Assembly: GCA_022009975.1 (NCBI GenBank)
Contig: CP091733.1
Location: forward strand, 1,973,001-2,037,000
From: Phocaeicola vulgatus
GTDB taxonomy: Bacteria; Bacteroidota; Bacteroidia; Bacteroidales; Tannerellaceae
Length of the DNA stretch: 64,000 nucleotides
Direction of reading: 5' to 3'
Positions within the stretch are counted from its first letter, which is position 1; each line of letters begins with the position of its first letter. Under the pieces are notes generated by a model. It searched no databases. It was given only the letters and a program-made list of their open reading frames with translations, and was not told the DNA's origin. A program made the position numbers and the translations under genes. Below, one piece after another: positions 36,189 through 47,775 of the stretch.

Positions 36189-37277
36189 ATGAGTAAAATT
36201 ATTCTTACTGGAGACCGTCCTACTGGACGTTTACATTTAGGGCATTACGTTGGTTCACTCAAGAGGCGCGTTGAATTGCAGAACTCTGGTGAATTTGACA
36301 AGATATATATCATGATTGCTGATGCCCAAGCTTTGACAGATAATGCAGACAACCCTGAAAAGGTTCGTCAGAACATCATCGAGGTAGCTTTGGATTATCT
36401 TTCTTGTGGTCTTGACCCGGAGAAGAGCACGATTTTCATCCAATCACAAGTTCCGGAATTATGCGAGCTCTCTTTCTATTACATGAACTTGGTTACCGTT
36501 TCCCGTTTGCAACGTAACCCGACTGTCAAGACAGAGATTCAGATGAGAAACTTTGAAACCAGCATTCCTGTGGGCTTCTTTACCTATCCAATCAGCCAGG
36601 CTTCAGACATCACAGCATTCAAGGCCACTACGGTTCCTGCCGGTGAAGACCAAGAACCGATGTTGGAACAGGCAAGGGAAATCGTCCGCCGCTTCAACTC
36701 CACTTACGGGGAAGTGTTGGTTGAACCTTCTATCCTGTTACCTAACAATTCAGCTTGTTTGCGTTTGCCGGGTACAGATGGAAAGGCTAAGATGAGCAAA
36801 TCATTAGGCAATTGCATCTATCTGTCCGACTCCGCACAGGATATCAAGAAACGTGTCATGAGCATGTTTACCGACCCTGACCACCTTCGCATCGAAGATC
36901 CGGGCAAAGTGGAAGGAAACACGGTATTTACCTATTTGGATGCTTTCTGCAAAGACGAGGACTTTGCCAAGTACCTTCCTGAATATAACAACTTGGAAGA
37001 AGTGAAAGCTCACTACAGACGGGGTGGCTTAGGAGATGTCAAGGTGAAGAAGTTCTTGAACGCTATCCTGCAAGAAGAGTTGGAACCTATCCGTGAAAGA
37101 AGAAAGCAGTTTGAACAAGATATCCCTGGCGTTTACCAGATGTTGAAACGTGGTAGCGAAATAGCAAGGGAAACAGCTGCCGCTACTTTGGAAGATGTCC
37201 GCAAGGCTATGCGAATCAACTATTTCGACGATGTGGAGTTAATCCAATCGCAGGCTGAACAGAAGAGAAGCAAATAA
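36189..37277 (+). CDS. trpS: Tryptophan--tRNA ligase
   Basis: 362 aa, intact class I aminoacyl-tRNA synthetase. HIGH-type motif PTGRLHLGHYVGSL, tryptophan-pocket region YPISQASDITAF and PAGEDQEPMLEQAREI, and KMSKS loop GKAKMSKSLGN. It charges tRNA-Trp in the cytoplasm. The ATG is preceded by a purine-rich AAATAAAGAT. The length is a little above the usual 330-340 because of an extended segment after the KMSKS loop. It stands alone between the thrA terminator and a small inverted-repeat element. Confidence 0.96.
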   Translation: MSKIILTGDRPTGRLHLGHYVGSLKRRVELQNSGEFDKIYIMIADAQALTDNADNPEKVRQNIIEVALDYLSCGLDPEKSTIFIQSQVPELCELSFYYMNLVTVSRLQRNPTVKTEIQMRNFETSIPVGFFTYPISQASDITAFKATTVPAGEDQEPMLEQAREIVRRFNSTYGEVLVEPSILLPNNSACLRLPGTDGKAKMSKSLGNCIYLSDSAQDIKKRVMSMFTDPDHLRIEDPGKVEGNTVFTYLDAFCKDEDFAKYLPEYNNLEEVKAHYRRGGLGDVKVKKFLNAILQEELEPIRERRKQFEQDIPGVYQMLKRGSEIARETAAATLEDVRKAMRINYFDDVELIQSQAEQKRSK

Positions 37278-37301
37278 TCGCTACTACCTTATATAACAGG
37301 C

Positions 37302-37420
37302 GGTGTGTCATAATTGCAAACGGCTGCGCCACTTTCGGAATTCGACCTCAGTCATTTACATCAGTAAACTCCTGTCGGTCTCATCCTAAGTGCCTTGCAT
37401 TTTGCTAATTCTGACACACC
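37302..37420. repeat. 119-bp inverted-repeat element between trpS and the alpha-2-macroglobulin gene
   Basis: Left end GGTGTGTCATAATTGCAAA (37302-37320) and right end, read in reverse complement from 37420, GGTGTGTCAGAATTAGCAAA, are inverted copies with few differences. The inside carries a smaller dyad TTTAC-ATCA-GTAAA. It looks like a short foldback or MITE-like element, or a long terminator for the two convergent genes. The right arm encodes the last codons of the macroglobulin gene. Confidence 0.6.
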
Positions 37421-37424
37421 TCAA
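37392..37424. repeat. 33-bp dispersed repeat, copy 2
   Basis: Partner of 35882-35914 (31 of 33 identical). It covers the right arm of the 119-bp element and the final codons (EVCQN and stop) of the minus-strand macroglobulin gene. Confidence 0.7.
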
Positions 37425-40400
37425 TCACCATCCCTTCCGTCCGGCTAATGAATTCCGGCGCATAAAGGCATTGGATAGTGCTGATGCCTCCGGTGTATTT
37501 TCCTGTCCGGGAAATGTAGACTGGATACTCCAATACGAATGTTCCTTCGGGGAGATGTTCGATATAGATATTCTCCGACAAATCACGTGCCGCCTGATAA
37601 TACCAAATACCTTCCCTGCACTCGGTACGGGACAACTGATTTACCGGTTCCATGCAAGCCGACCGGAGGTCTTTCAGGAATACATAATCCATAGCCCTGT
37701 CCGAACGAATCGTCAAACGCACCACAGCCCTGTCGCCTACATGCAAAGACTGGTTCTCTGTCACCTGTACCATCTGCCGTTCTGATCCTTCTTTCTTCTC
37801 TATAAAGAGTTTCTTCTCCACGTTCATCACGTCTTTGTCCTTTTCAATGGAACTCAACGGGGCAAAGTATTGCGTATAAACCGCACCCCAAGCCGGAGCG
37901 TCTCCCTCTTTCCGGATTCGCACTTGGCGTTGCTGGCTCTGCTTCAACTGGTCGTTGGAGAGCGACACCTTCAAATAGCCGGTAGCCGTTTCTCCCTCAT
38001 CCGAACGCCAACTATTCCCATTCCATGTAACATGGCAACTGTTATCCTTCTCAATCCAAGAATCACCTGCCAACAGCAACGCATAAATGACATCGATGGA
38101 GGCTCCTGCCGATTCCCAATTCTGAGTCCGCTTCTGTCCTATCAGCCACTGCTTCATCTGGTTCATCTGCTGGATATCGGTTTGCATATCGGCAAAGAGG
38201 GACATAATCAAGCAATGGGTTTCCAAAGGCATCATTGAACCGGCAAAGTGAGGACGGTTGTTCGCCCAATACATTCCCTTCTCACTGTCCACCGTGGCAG
38301 TTTGCTTAAACCAATCCAAGATGGTCTTTGCCAATTTCCGGTTTCCATTCTTCCACATTAGTTTGGCAACCATCGCCCTACCGGACAATCCATACTCTTT
38401 CCAACGGGCTGCCGCTCTGTCTGCATAATATTTGTATGCTTCATGGGAGTTGCCGGCTTCCGGGACATCACGATAGCAGCTCCGCACCAAAAGGGCATAT
38501 AGTTCATACTCGGAAGGGGTGTAATCCGAACCACGAAGTGCCACATCCAGTTCGTATTCCTTCTGTATGGTGCGATCCACGTATGCCAAGGCTTTCATCT
38601 GCATCAGTTTCTCGGTTTCGCCATATTCCACAGCTTGCAAATCCACCAGGCGAGCCATTGCATCCAACACCTGTATGGTCATGTAAAGGCTGCTCCTCAT
38701 TCCCGGCATCCAGCCCCAACCGCCATCATCCAACTGGCGTTTCTGAAGCTTCTCCAATACCTCACGCTTCAGGTTGCCGGCACGGTTTATATCGAACAGC
38801 AGCTGCAAACGCTGTTTCTGTTCTGTCTCATTCTTTGCCTCCATCACCCACGGCGTCTCTTCCAACAAGACGCTCTTCAATTCGCTGTTCTTCTCCAAGT
38901 TGGACAACAGGGTTTCGCTATTGGATCCCTCCGCTTTCCATTTATCCACGATTTTCTTTATCCTCGGATGGCTCTGGGCGATATGTTGGGACAAGCTATT
39001 GCTATAATAGACTGCCAACAGGCTAACTAAATCTTCATTTTCGATAATATCCAATGTAGCCAATGCTTGCACGGCATACCAAACTGGATTGGCTGTCAGT
39101 TCAAGAGTTACCCGATATGGGTTCTCTACTGCTTGTGAAGGCAATTGGATACTCTTCTCCTTTTCATCCATCAAGTAAAATGGTATGCTCTCCGTCACCA
39201 TAATCTGCTTGGACAATATCGGCAAGAGGTGCTGTTCCCCGTCATTCCCTTCCGAAGTGGTTGCTACGATACGGCAACCTAAAACGCCATAGTGCGACCA
39301 TTCCGCTACCGGGACAACCCAATGGACTGTTTCGGTGTTGTTGGACGCAGAGGTAAATGGCTTTTCTGCCCGATAAAGGATGCTTTCATCTTCCGGGACG
39401 AACAATTCCAATGCGACCTTTCCCTTTATCTCCTTTCCCGACTGGTTCGACAACTGGGCGGAGAGGGTCATTTGGTCTCCTTCCCTCAAGAAACGGGGCA
39501 AGTTGGGTTGTACCATGATCGGTTTGCTTGACACCACCTCTTTCGACCAATAACCATATTTCAACCCTTCTGTGTGTGCCAACAATTGCAACTTCCATGT
39601 CGTATTACTCTCCGGCAAGGTAAAGTCGAAAGAGACTTCACCTTTATCGTCCGTTTTCAGCAGAGGATAAAAGAAGGCTGTCTCCGCAAAATCTTTACGC
39701 AAAGAGGCAGACTCTGCCGGTTTCCCTTCCAGGGCAGAAGATGCTTCCGCCTTGTCTTCAGTTACAGATGCCTCCTCATCGGCAAGCAAAAGCGATGCTC
39801 CCTCTGCTGACTCTTCGACGAAACCATCATCCGAAAGTGCCTTCATATTTACAGAAGCACTTCTCATCATGGGTCGGCTCTCTTGCATTACATATTCCTT
39901 CTTCCACGGGGAAGACCAACTCAACATATCAAACCAAGCCCCGTATAGGTTGTCGTAATGATAGGAATAAGATGGAATCGATTCTCTTCTTTTTGAAGAG
40001 CTTCCATTGGAAGAATCAAATGTTTGTCCGGCATGGAACCTCTCCGTCCAGAGCGAATAATGGTGTGCCGGATAGAAACGCCAATAATGGGAAGCGATAG
40101 CATCCAAGGAGAGGTCATACATTCCTGCCAACACTTCTGCTTTGGCTGCGGTCGAATCGGGTTGCACCAAACGGAACTTCCATGTCTCCATGCTGCCGGG
40201 CAACAAATGGTCCCTGAAGGTTGTCGGGATGATTGTCAGCTTACGATCCGGCTGCTTGCGGGTGACAGTAGCCTCTTCGGCAATCAACCTGCCATCCAAG
40301 ATGTAGGTAAAGGAAAACGTGACGCCATCACCATACGCCTCTTCAAAGCGGACTGGGAAGGAACGGTTTGCTTCCCCATCCGCACCACCTCGCGGCGCAA

Positions 40401-43090
40401 CACCTTTCCATCCTGTGAGAAGAGTTCATACAGGAGGTAGATCGCTTCGTGGCTCGTACCAAAAAGGAGGTTGCCGGTCTCTCCCGGAGCCAATTCCAAA
40501 TGGGATTGCGGCATCCAGTAATCGGTTTCTATCGGCGGACGCTGGTCCTTCATGCTATATAAGACAAAGTCCCGTTCCGCTTCCGTCAGATTTCCCCTAT
40601 CGTCTTTGCCGGACACGACTAAACGGTAGCGGTTGGAAGGCAATGAGGCGAACCGTTCCTTGTTTATCGGTTGTTCCGACACAAAGGAACCGGAAAGCAC
40701 CATTTCTCCCGTCTCATATTGTTCCCTTTCCACACGGGTTTTCCCTCCCTTCGGTTTCAAGGTGTATAGTTTGTATTCTCCTTTCGCTTTTATCTTCTCC
40801 CCGTTCAGTGTCATCGCTGTGACAACCACTTTGGATTTCTCTTTCTCCATTTGGCTTGCCACATCCACCGAAAGCAGCATGCGGGTGTCGCCTACGGCAA
40901 AAGTAATGCTGGTTTCCTGTGTCTCCCCTTTGCTGTCGGTCAGGATAACTTCCAATTGATAATTCAGCACGACACACGGCTTATCGCTTTCCGGGCGTAC
41001 CGGGACGAAGTCGATTTGGAAAGTCCCATCTTCACGCACTTCAGCCACTCCGGATGCTTCCAAGCGGTTGTCCCAATCCAATGGCATATAATAACGTGCC
41101 CACCACACAGGTGCTGTCCGGATAGACCATTTGGCTTTGCCGGAAGATAAAGGCACACCGGAATAGGCAACGGCTTTTCCCGTCAATGCCATCTTTTCAC
41201 CAAAGGAGACAATCTCTTTGACGCGATCCACCGACACCTCATACGTCGGGCGTTTATACTCTTCCACCCGGAACAAACGGTTGCCAAAGGCGGATGAGAG
41301 GCTATATGTTCCGGTCAAGGATGAGGTCGGCAAAGTAAACTCGCCTTGGAACGACCCGAATTCATTTGTCTTGAACGTCTTCCGGACAACCTCCTTATTG
41401 TTGGCATCACGAAGCGACACGGAATACTCCTCTCCTGCCTTCACGAAGGTCTGCTTCTCATCATCGGCATACAATATGCCTTTGAAGTAGACGGTCTGTC
41501 CGGGACGGTAGATGGCACGGTCCGTAAAGATTGAAACGGCAGCTATCTGTTTCTCTCTTTCGCTGCGGTAAGAGGTTCGGACGTATGTCGGCAAGGAAGC
41601 CGTGTCTCCCTCCATAAGCGGACGGACGGACCTGACTTTATAAGGGTCGCCAAAATCAATCTTGGCGATTCCCTGTTTGTCGGTCACCACTTTCCCCACC
41701 AATTCCGGGACATAACTGCGGTTGTAGCCTCCATAGCAGATGACAATCGCTTCCGCTATCGGCTTGCCGGAATGATAATCGGTCACCAACACTTCGCTCC
41801 GTTTGTCGTTTGTCGGACGGACAATGGCTGCCAAGCGGCTTACGCTGAATGTGCCGGAAACGGAAATCTTGTCATCTCCTTCCACTTTATAATAATAGAG
41901 TCCGTTCTTTTCCACCGGAATCTCGACGATGGTATCTTTCGCCAAGAAGGGCTCTGCCACGGGCAATTGCACATTCGTGGTGCTGACCAATTCCCCCAAT
42001 TTGGGTTTGCTCTGGTGCATGACGGATTCCGGATACTCCCTGTTCTTATAGATAGAGACCTTGACATGGGGAAGGTTCCGGTAAGTCAACTTCAAAGCCA
42101 ATTTCTTGCCGGGATAGACATTATTGTCCGTCCGGACAGAGACATACGGATTCTCCATATCCGTTTGCACCCGGTAGAACTGGCTGGCTCTGCCTGTTTT
42201 GCCAAAGTCAGCCACGCACTGGCTTACAAACGCATGGATGGTACTTAATCTCTCTTTCTCTTTTCCATCCGGCAGGTTTCGGTAATAACCAACGTTGCTG
42301 CCCGATTGCAATAGTCTCAGTTTTACCAATGCCAATTCCAAACGGCACTCCTTGTCTGTATATTCCAACGACAAAGAATCCAACGCCTGCTGATAAGCAA
42401 GGTTCTTGGAAGGTGTGCCCATCTGCAAGGACTCTTCGAGGTAAGCCAATATCACCATCAACGCCGCCTTCTTGTTGGGCTGTGTCTTACGGAAAGCTAT
42501 CCACTGTTGGTAGTAAGTTTCCGCATTGCGGTCATCCAAGCGGATGGCACGATCCAACAGGAAATCATATAAAGTAGGACGCAACTCCCTTGAATCGGTC
42601 CGCAAATCCATTATCTTCTTATAGCTCTCCACGCTCGTCTGCTGCAACGCTTCGGCTGGCTCCAAAGAGGATTTCACCTCCTGCCCGATTTTGTCCACAA
42701 ACAGGTTTGCGCTCCACTCCCGGATATCTTCGGGGATAAAGTCTGCCAACTGCGTCCTTTGCCGGATGGTCCATTCGTTATTTTGGTAGTAAGTGGAATA
42801 CATTTCAGCTATCAACGAATGGAAGAATGCTTTGACTGCCGGGTCTTTCACTTGGGTAGTGTAGTTTCCATCTCCTTCATCAGTTCGGGGAAGCGGTCGC
42901 TGTTCTTCTCTAACTCTTTCTGCATCTCATCCACCAACTTGTAGATGACTTGCGGGGCACTCTTTTCGTTCACCATACTATTCCACTTTATATTAGATTT
43001 CACGGAATTGTCCGCCTGTAAGCCACAATATGAAAACATAGCTAAAACAGGAATCAAGCACATAGCTATAAATAAAACTCTATATTTCAT
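37405..43090 (-). CDS. Alpha-2-macroglobulin family protein (MG domains, no thioester), two frameshifts
   Basis: Three open frames join to one of about 1895 aa when one A is added at 42852-42853 and one base at 40358-40359 (5686 + 2 bases, exactly 1896 codons). A signal peptide opens it (YRVLFIAMCLIPVLAMFSYCGLQA). MG domains fill the first two thirds, with the MG2 phrase IFTDRAIYRPGQTVYFKGILY; a bait-like linker is near the first third of the last frame. The helical toroid contains DDGGWGWMPGMRSSLYMTIQVLDAM. Where CxEQ thioesters normally sit, between YAVQALATLD and LLAVYYSNSL, there is IIENEDLVS, so it is a thioester-free type. Family members trap proteases in the periplasm or on the surface. 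Apparent separate genes at the shifts are artefacts. Confidence 0.88.
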
Positions 43091-43241
43091 ATCCTACCTA
43101 TTTATTAAAGAATGTAACCATACCCGGGCAAATCCTACTTTTGCTCTATCGGGATTATTTTCCTTGAATATATAATATATAGGTATAGACTGAACTGAAG
43201 AGGCAAAAGCTGCAAAGTACCCGTTAAAATAAGCTAACCCC

Positions 43242-43739
43242 TTATTCCTTTCTTCTATATGTATAGAAGGTATAAGGGTATTCGTTCTTTTCGTCTGGCA
43301 AAAAGTCTTCTTTCCCCTCTTCCTCCCATTCCGACCAATCCACTTCGGGGAAGAAGGTATCGGCGGATTCGAAGGTGTGGTGCACGCGGGTCAAATAGAG
43401 TTTGTCCGCCTTTGACAAGGCTTGGCGATAGACGGTCGCCCCGCCGATGATAAATACTTCCGCTTCTTCTGCACACTCCGCCAACGCTTCCGGCAAAGAA
43501 GAACACAGGGTGCAACCGGGCACTTCCAACCCTTTACGGGAGGAGAGCACGATATTCTTACGGTTGGGCAACGGACCGTTCGGCAATGACTCGAACGTGT
43601 TCCTTCCCATGATGACAGTATGTCCCACGGTCAATGCTTTGAAATGTTTCAAGTCGGCTGAAAGACGCCACGGCAACCGCTGTTCGATTCCGATGGCACC
43701 ATTGTCTGACACGGCTACGATAATGGATACTTTGCTCAT
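43242..43739 (-). CDS. folA: Dihydrofolate reductase
   Basis: 165 aa, intact. The substrate and NADPH-site signatures are VAVSDNGAIGIEQRLPWRLSADLKHFKALT, GHTVIMGRNTFESLP and EVFIIGGATVYRQAL. It reduces dihydrofolate to tetrahydrofolate with NADPH. It lies 17 bases after thyA, a usual pairing because thymidylate synthase makes the dihydrofolate that this enzyme recycles. Confidence 0.97.
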   Translation of the reverse strand: MSKVSIIVAVSDNGAIGIEQRLPWRLSADLKHFKALTVGHTVIMGRNTFESLPNGPLPNRKNIVLSSRKGLEVPGCTLCSSLPEALAECAEEAEVFIIGGATVYRQALSKADKLYLTRVHHTFESADTFFPEVDWSEWEEEGKEDFLPDEKNEYPYTFYTYRRKE

Positions 43740-43756
43740 CTTTCCCTTTCTTCTTT

Positions 43757-44551
43757 TTAGACAGCTACGGCTCCCGCTATATGCGGATGCGGATCATAGC
43801 CCACCAGTTTGAAATCTTCGTATTTGAAATCCAATATGTCCTTCACCTCCGGGTTTATCTCCATCTTTGGCAAAGGGCGTGGGTCACGGGTCAATTGCAA
43901 CTTCACCTGGTCCAAATGGTTCAGGTAGATATGTGCATCGCCCAAAGTGTGGACAAAATCACCTGCCTTCAAGCCGGTCACCTGTGCCATCATCTGGAGC
44001 AACAGGGCATAAGAGGCGATGTTGAAAGGCACGCCTAAAAATATATCCGCACTCCGCTGGTACATCTGGAGGCTCAACCTGCCATTTGCCACATAGAACT
44101 GGAAAAAAGCGTGGCACGGCGGCAAATTCATATTGTCCAAGTCTCCCACGTTCCATGCGCTCACGATAATGCGCCGGGAATCGGGGTTGTTGCGGATGGT
44201 GTCCACTGCTTCACGGATTTGGTCGATGGAACCGCCTTTGTAGTCGGGCCATGAACGCCATTGGTAGCCATAAATATGTCCCAAACCGCCATCAGCATCC
44301 GCCCATTCATTCCAAATGCTGACACCGTGGTCTTGCAGGTACTTCACATTCGTGTCTCCCTTCAAGAACCATAACAATTCATATATAATGGATTTAAGAT
44401 GGAGCTTCTTTGTCGTAAGCAAAGGGAATCCCTCTTCCATGTTAAATCGCATCTGATGTCCAAATATACTAATCGTTCCTGTCCCTGTCCGGTCGTCTTT
44501 CCTGACACCTTCCGACAAGACCTTGTTCAATAAATCCAAATACTGTTGCAT
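43757..44551 (-). CDS. thyA: Thymidylate synthase
   Basis: 264 aa, intact ThyA. The catalytic cysteine is in NLPPCHAFFQFYV, the folate/dUMP site in RRIIVSAWNVGDLDNM, QMYQRSADIFLGVPFNIASYALLLQMMAQ, and the end DPHPHIAGAVAV. It methylates dUMP to dTMP with methylene-tetrahydrofolate. It heads the thyA-folA pair on the minus strand. Confidence 0.98.
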   Translation of the reverse strand: MQQYLDLLNKVLSEGVRKDDRTGTGTISIFGHQMRFNMEEGFPLLTTKKLHLKSIIYELLWFLKGDTNVKYLQDHGVSIWNEWADADGGLGHIYGYQWRSWPDYKGGSIDQIREAVDTIRNNPDSRRIIVSAWNVGDLDNMNLPPCHAFFQFYVANGRLSLQMYQRSADIFLGVPFNIASYALLLQMMAQVTGLKAGDFVHTLGDAHIYLNHLDQVKLQLTRDPRPLPKMEINPEVKDILDFKYEDFKLVGYDPHPHIAGAVAV

Positions 44552-44978
44552 AGATTGTTATTTTTCCGAAAAATTCTGCTAAAATCTTCTGAATAGCTTA
44601 AAATGAGCGATTTATGAGTGTCTTTCCTCAATAGAGGTAATGACTTGGCAATAGTTTTAACTTCTACATTCTACATAAGTTTGCCTTGCTTGCCAAACAA
44701 CTCTTTTCGGATGCAAAGTTAAACCTAAAATCTGAAAAACGACACTTTTTGCTTTGTTTTTATAGATTATTAATTTTGGGTTGGAAGTGTGCTTATTCCA
44801 AATGTAGCAACACATTGTCTATGCAGCATAGATAAATTTCATATACGGCATTAAAAGTAAGAGAAATGTTAAATGTCGTCCTCATTCCTACAATACAAAG
44901 CAAAACGTTCTCGTTTATGGATTTTTTTTCGTACTTTTGAAAGTTATAGAAAGAGAATGTAGATTAGAAAGGTTAAAT
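44552..44978. promoter_or_regulatory. Divergent promoter region of thyA and the beta-barrel protein gene
   Basis: 427 AT-rich bases without a gene. On the minus strand TAACTTTG (44721-44714) is a possible -7 box for thyA, and on the plus strand TACTTTTG (44932-44939) stands 39 bases before the beta-barrel ATG. No convincing -33 boxes or long repeats are seen. Confidence 0.45.
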
Positions 44979-47071
44979 ATGGACAATAAAGTATTCCTTT
45001 TAGGATTATTTCTGCTTTCAGTTGCTAACGTGAAAGCTCAAACTCAGACGCAGAATGATTCGCTCACAATGGAGAACATGATGCACAACCTTCCCGAAAT
45101 AATGGTCAAAGGTTCGCGCCCTATCGTCAAGGCTGAGCGAGGTATGTTATCCTATAACATGCCGTTACTCATGAAGCAACTACCTGCCGACAATGCCTAT
45201 GAGGCTCTCACACGTATTCCCTAGTGTTAGTGATGCTGATGGTGGCATCAAGTTTTTCCGGCAACGAGGTGACGCTTATCATCAACGGACAGGCGACCAC
45301 TTTAACGCAAGAACAGCTTGCAGACAGATTGAAAGCGATGCCTGCTGCACAGTTGGCTAAAGCAGAGGTGATGCTTGCTGCTCCTGCACGTTATCATGTT
45401 CGTGGCATGGCTATAAATATCGTCACAAAAGATTATGCGGGTACAAATCAGTTGTCTGGACAGATAATTGGAGGATTGCAGCAAAGCAAATATGCAAAGG
45501 GTTTGGTGATTTTTACCTTTCTATGCAAAGGGGAAAGTTTGGATTAGATGCACAATATCAATATATAGACGGCAATTCATATGGTGAGTCTTCACGCATT
45601 GCCAACCATCCACTGGGTAACAAACGGGTAAATTATAATGATGAAACCAGTCAGAAGTCATTTGGTATTGCTCATAACTACCGACTTGGCATGAATTACG
45701 CCTTTAGCAAGAATCATCGTCTTGAAGTTGCCTATACAGGTAACTGGGACAAGTCTTGTTCCAACAGCAACACCGCAGGCTCAAGTGAAAGCGGAATGCA
45801 TAATGACAGCCATGAGTATCTGCACAATGTTGATGTAAACTACTCACTTCCTTTGGACTTAATATTAGTGGTTCATACACGAATTATCGTACCCCCCAAC
45901 AACAAAAACTTGACGGTACGATTTATACAAATGAAAATACGACAGAAACGGAACGCAACCTTACAAGTGGCAGTGAACAGACAATCAGCAAATGGATGTT
46001 CACGGCAGACCAAACCCATTCTTTGGCACATGGCTGGGGATTGTCGTATGGCGTAAAGGGACAGTTCACAAGCAACAAGAGTTATCAGAACACCCTCGAT
46101 AAGGAGGGAAATATTCTGCCTAATGCAACAAGCAGTGTGGACATCAACGAACGGATATGGAATATATATGCAGGTTTCAGCAAACAGATAAACAAGGCGA
46201 TTAGTCTTGAAGCATCCGTAGCTGCCGAGCAATACCACTCCCCGATATGGGACAAATGGCGCATATATCCTTCACTCAACGCCCTGTGGAATATCAACGA
46301 GAATCATTTACTCAACTTGTCGTTCAGCTCTAACTCTGAGTTCCCGAGTTATTGGTCAACAATGAGCAGCGTGTTTTACTCATCAACATATACTGAGATA
46401 CATGGCAATCCCGATTTGAAACCATACTCAAATTATAATGTCAACCTTATGTGGCAGATAAAGAGACGCTATACTTTGATGGCTTTTGCAAATTTGAAGC
46501 CAGATTATTCTGTGCAGATGCCATACCAGCCAACAGACCGCATGGCGGTAATAATGAAAGAAACTAACTTCAACTACGAAAATAGCTTTGGATTGCAAGC
46601 CTCTGCAATATTCAGCGCAGGCAAATGGCTCAATGGCAATGTGTTTGCCGTTGGAATCTACAAGCATGCCAAAAGTGACCATTTCTTCGATTTGCCATTC
46701 AACCGCAAGAAACTGACGGCAGCTCTTGGAGGTACTGCATCTATAAAACTTTGCCGCACACAAGACTTGCGCCTCATACTAAACCCTTTCTTTCAGTCAA
46801 AAGCAATACAAGGTGTTTATGATATAAGTCCAATCTTTAGAATGAACGCCAAATTACAATGGACTTCACATGATGGAAAATGGGGATTGCGCATCAATGG
46901 CAGCAATATTTTCAACAACAAGGCAGACACCCGCTCCGTACAAGGCAATCAAGATTACCGTATGAAAGTAAACTATAATTGGGCTACTGCCACTTTGCTG
47001 TCATCTATAAGTTCGGAGGCTACAAAGAAAAGAAAGTAAAGGAAGTTGATACATCAAGAATGGGACATTAA
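44979..47071 (+). pseudogene. TonB-receptor-like outer-membrane beta-barrel protein, multiple frameshifts
   Basis: Pieces in different frames form one protein of about 700 aa. Start MDNKVFLLGLFLLSVANVKA is a signal peptide; then LPEIMVKGSRPIVKAERGMLSYNMP and NAYEALTRIPSVSDADGG with NEVTLIINGQATTLTQEQL form a plug-like domain lacking a carboxypeptidase-like extension. The rest is barrel, ending YKFGGYKEKKVKEVDTSRMGH. At least six small indels are needed (near 45222, 45250, 45509, 45857, 46990 and others), more per kilobase than elsewhere, so true decay is possible. The type is the beta-barrel family related to TonB-dependent receptors, cargo unknown. A small conserved gene follows after 10 bases. 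Confidence 0.7.
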
Positions 47072-47081
47072 GCCACATGAT

Positions 47082-47614
47082 ATGAAACAAAAACTATTTG
47101 GTAGAATAAGCAAGGATAATATCCTTGAGCTGTGCTTTCTCACTCAAGGTGATAAGAATGACCACCGAAAGGAAGAGTTCTATCGACTTACTTTCGATGA
47201 GGATAATCGTGTAGCATTCAATGCACTGCACGTTCTATCAAATTTTGATTTAGCAAATAATGAGTGGCTTTACAGCAAACATGATGAGCTGATTGACCGA
47301 GTGATGAAAGAAGAACATGTTGGGAAACGCCGTCTAATGCTCAGTATTCTTTTACGCCAACCATTTGAAGAAGAATCCCTCCGCTCAGATTTCATTGACT
47401 TCTGTGTAAGTAAGATTACCGCTTGCGCTCAGCCATATGCTATACGAGCTTATTGCATGAAGCTTGCTTATGAGCAAATGAAGTATTATCCTGAACTTCT
47501 CAGCGAGTTAAAGATGGCATTGGACATGTTGGAACAAGAGGTGCTATCCCCAGGATTAGCTTCTGCGAAAGGCAGGTGCTGATGAAAATAAGAAGGAAGC
47601 GTTCTTTTTCTTAA
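47082..47614 (+). CDS. Conserved alpha-helical protein (HEAT-like), function unknown, frameshifted at 3' end
   Basis: About 177 aa, mostly amphipathic helices in pairs: KDNILELCFLTQGDKNDHRKEEFYRLTF, NRVAFNALHVLSNFDLANNEWLYSKHDELIDRVM, KRRLMLSILLRQPFEEESLR, YAIRAYCMKLAYEQMKYYPELLSELKMALDML. The start at 47082 (MKQKLFGRI) is preferred to an upstream ATG that overlaps the previous gene. Near 47567 the frame ends early in SAKGRC; one more A gives SAKRQVLMKIRRKRSFS and exactly 178 codons. Genes like this sit downstream of beta-barrel genes in Bacteroides, but I cannot assign a role. Confidence 0.65.
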
Positions 47615-47733
47615 AGTTGCATTTCCGCAAAGGATAGCCTTGTTCCTGTATTTTTGTCATTCGATATACTGTTTGCACTTAGTACACTCACTTTTTGCGA
47701 CCATCGGGAGCAAAATTTCTCCGCCATCATGGT

Positions 47734-47775
47734 GGAGCGAGGAGTTTTGGGGTTCCCAAAACATAACCTCGCTCC
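47734..47775. repeat. Strong 42-bp hairpin with nested perfect stems
   Basis: GGAGCGAGG (47734-47742) pairs with CCTCGCTCC (47767-47775), and inside it GTTTTGGG pairs with CCCAAAAC. There is no T run after it. It belongs to a hairpin-rich tract beside the integrase remnant. Confidence 0.6.

Noticed and set aside
40284..43090. Three separate genes with ATGA overlaps for the macroglobulin
   Set aside because: Both apparent borders fall inside conserved sequence and vanish when one base is added at 40358 and 42852, giving exactly 1896 codons.
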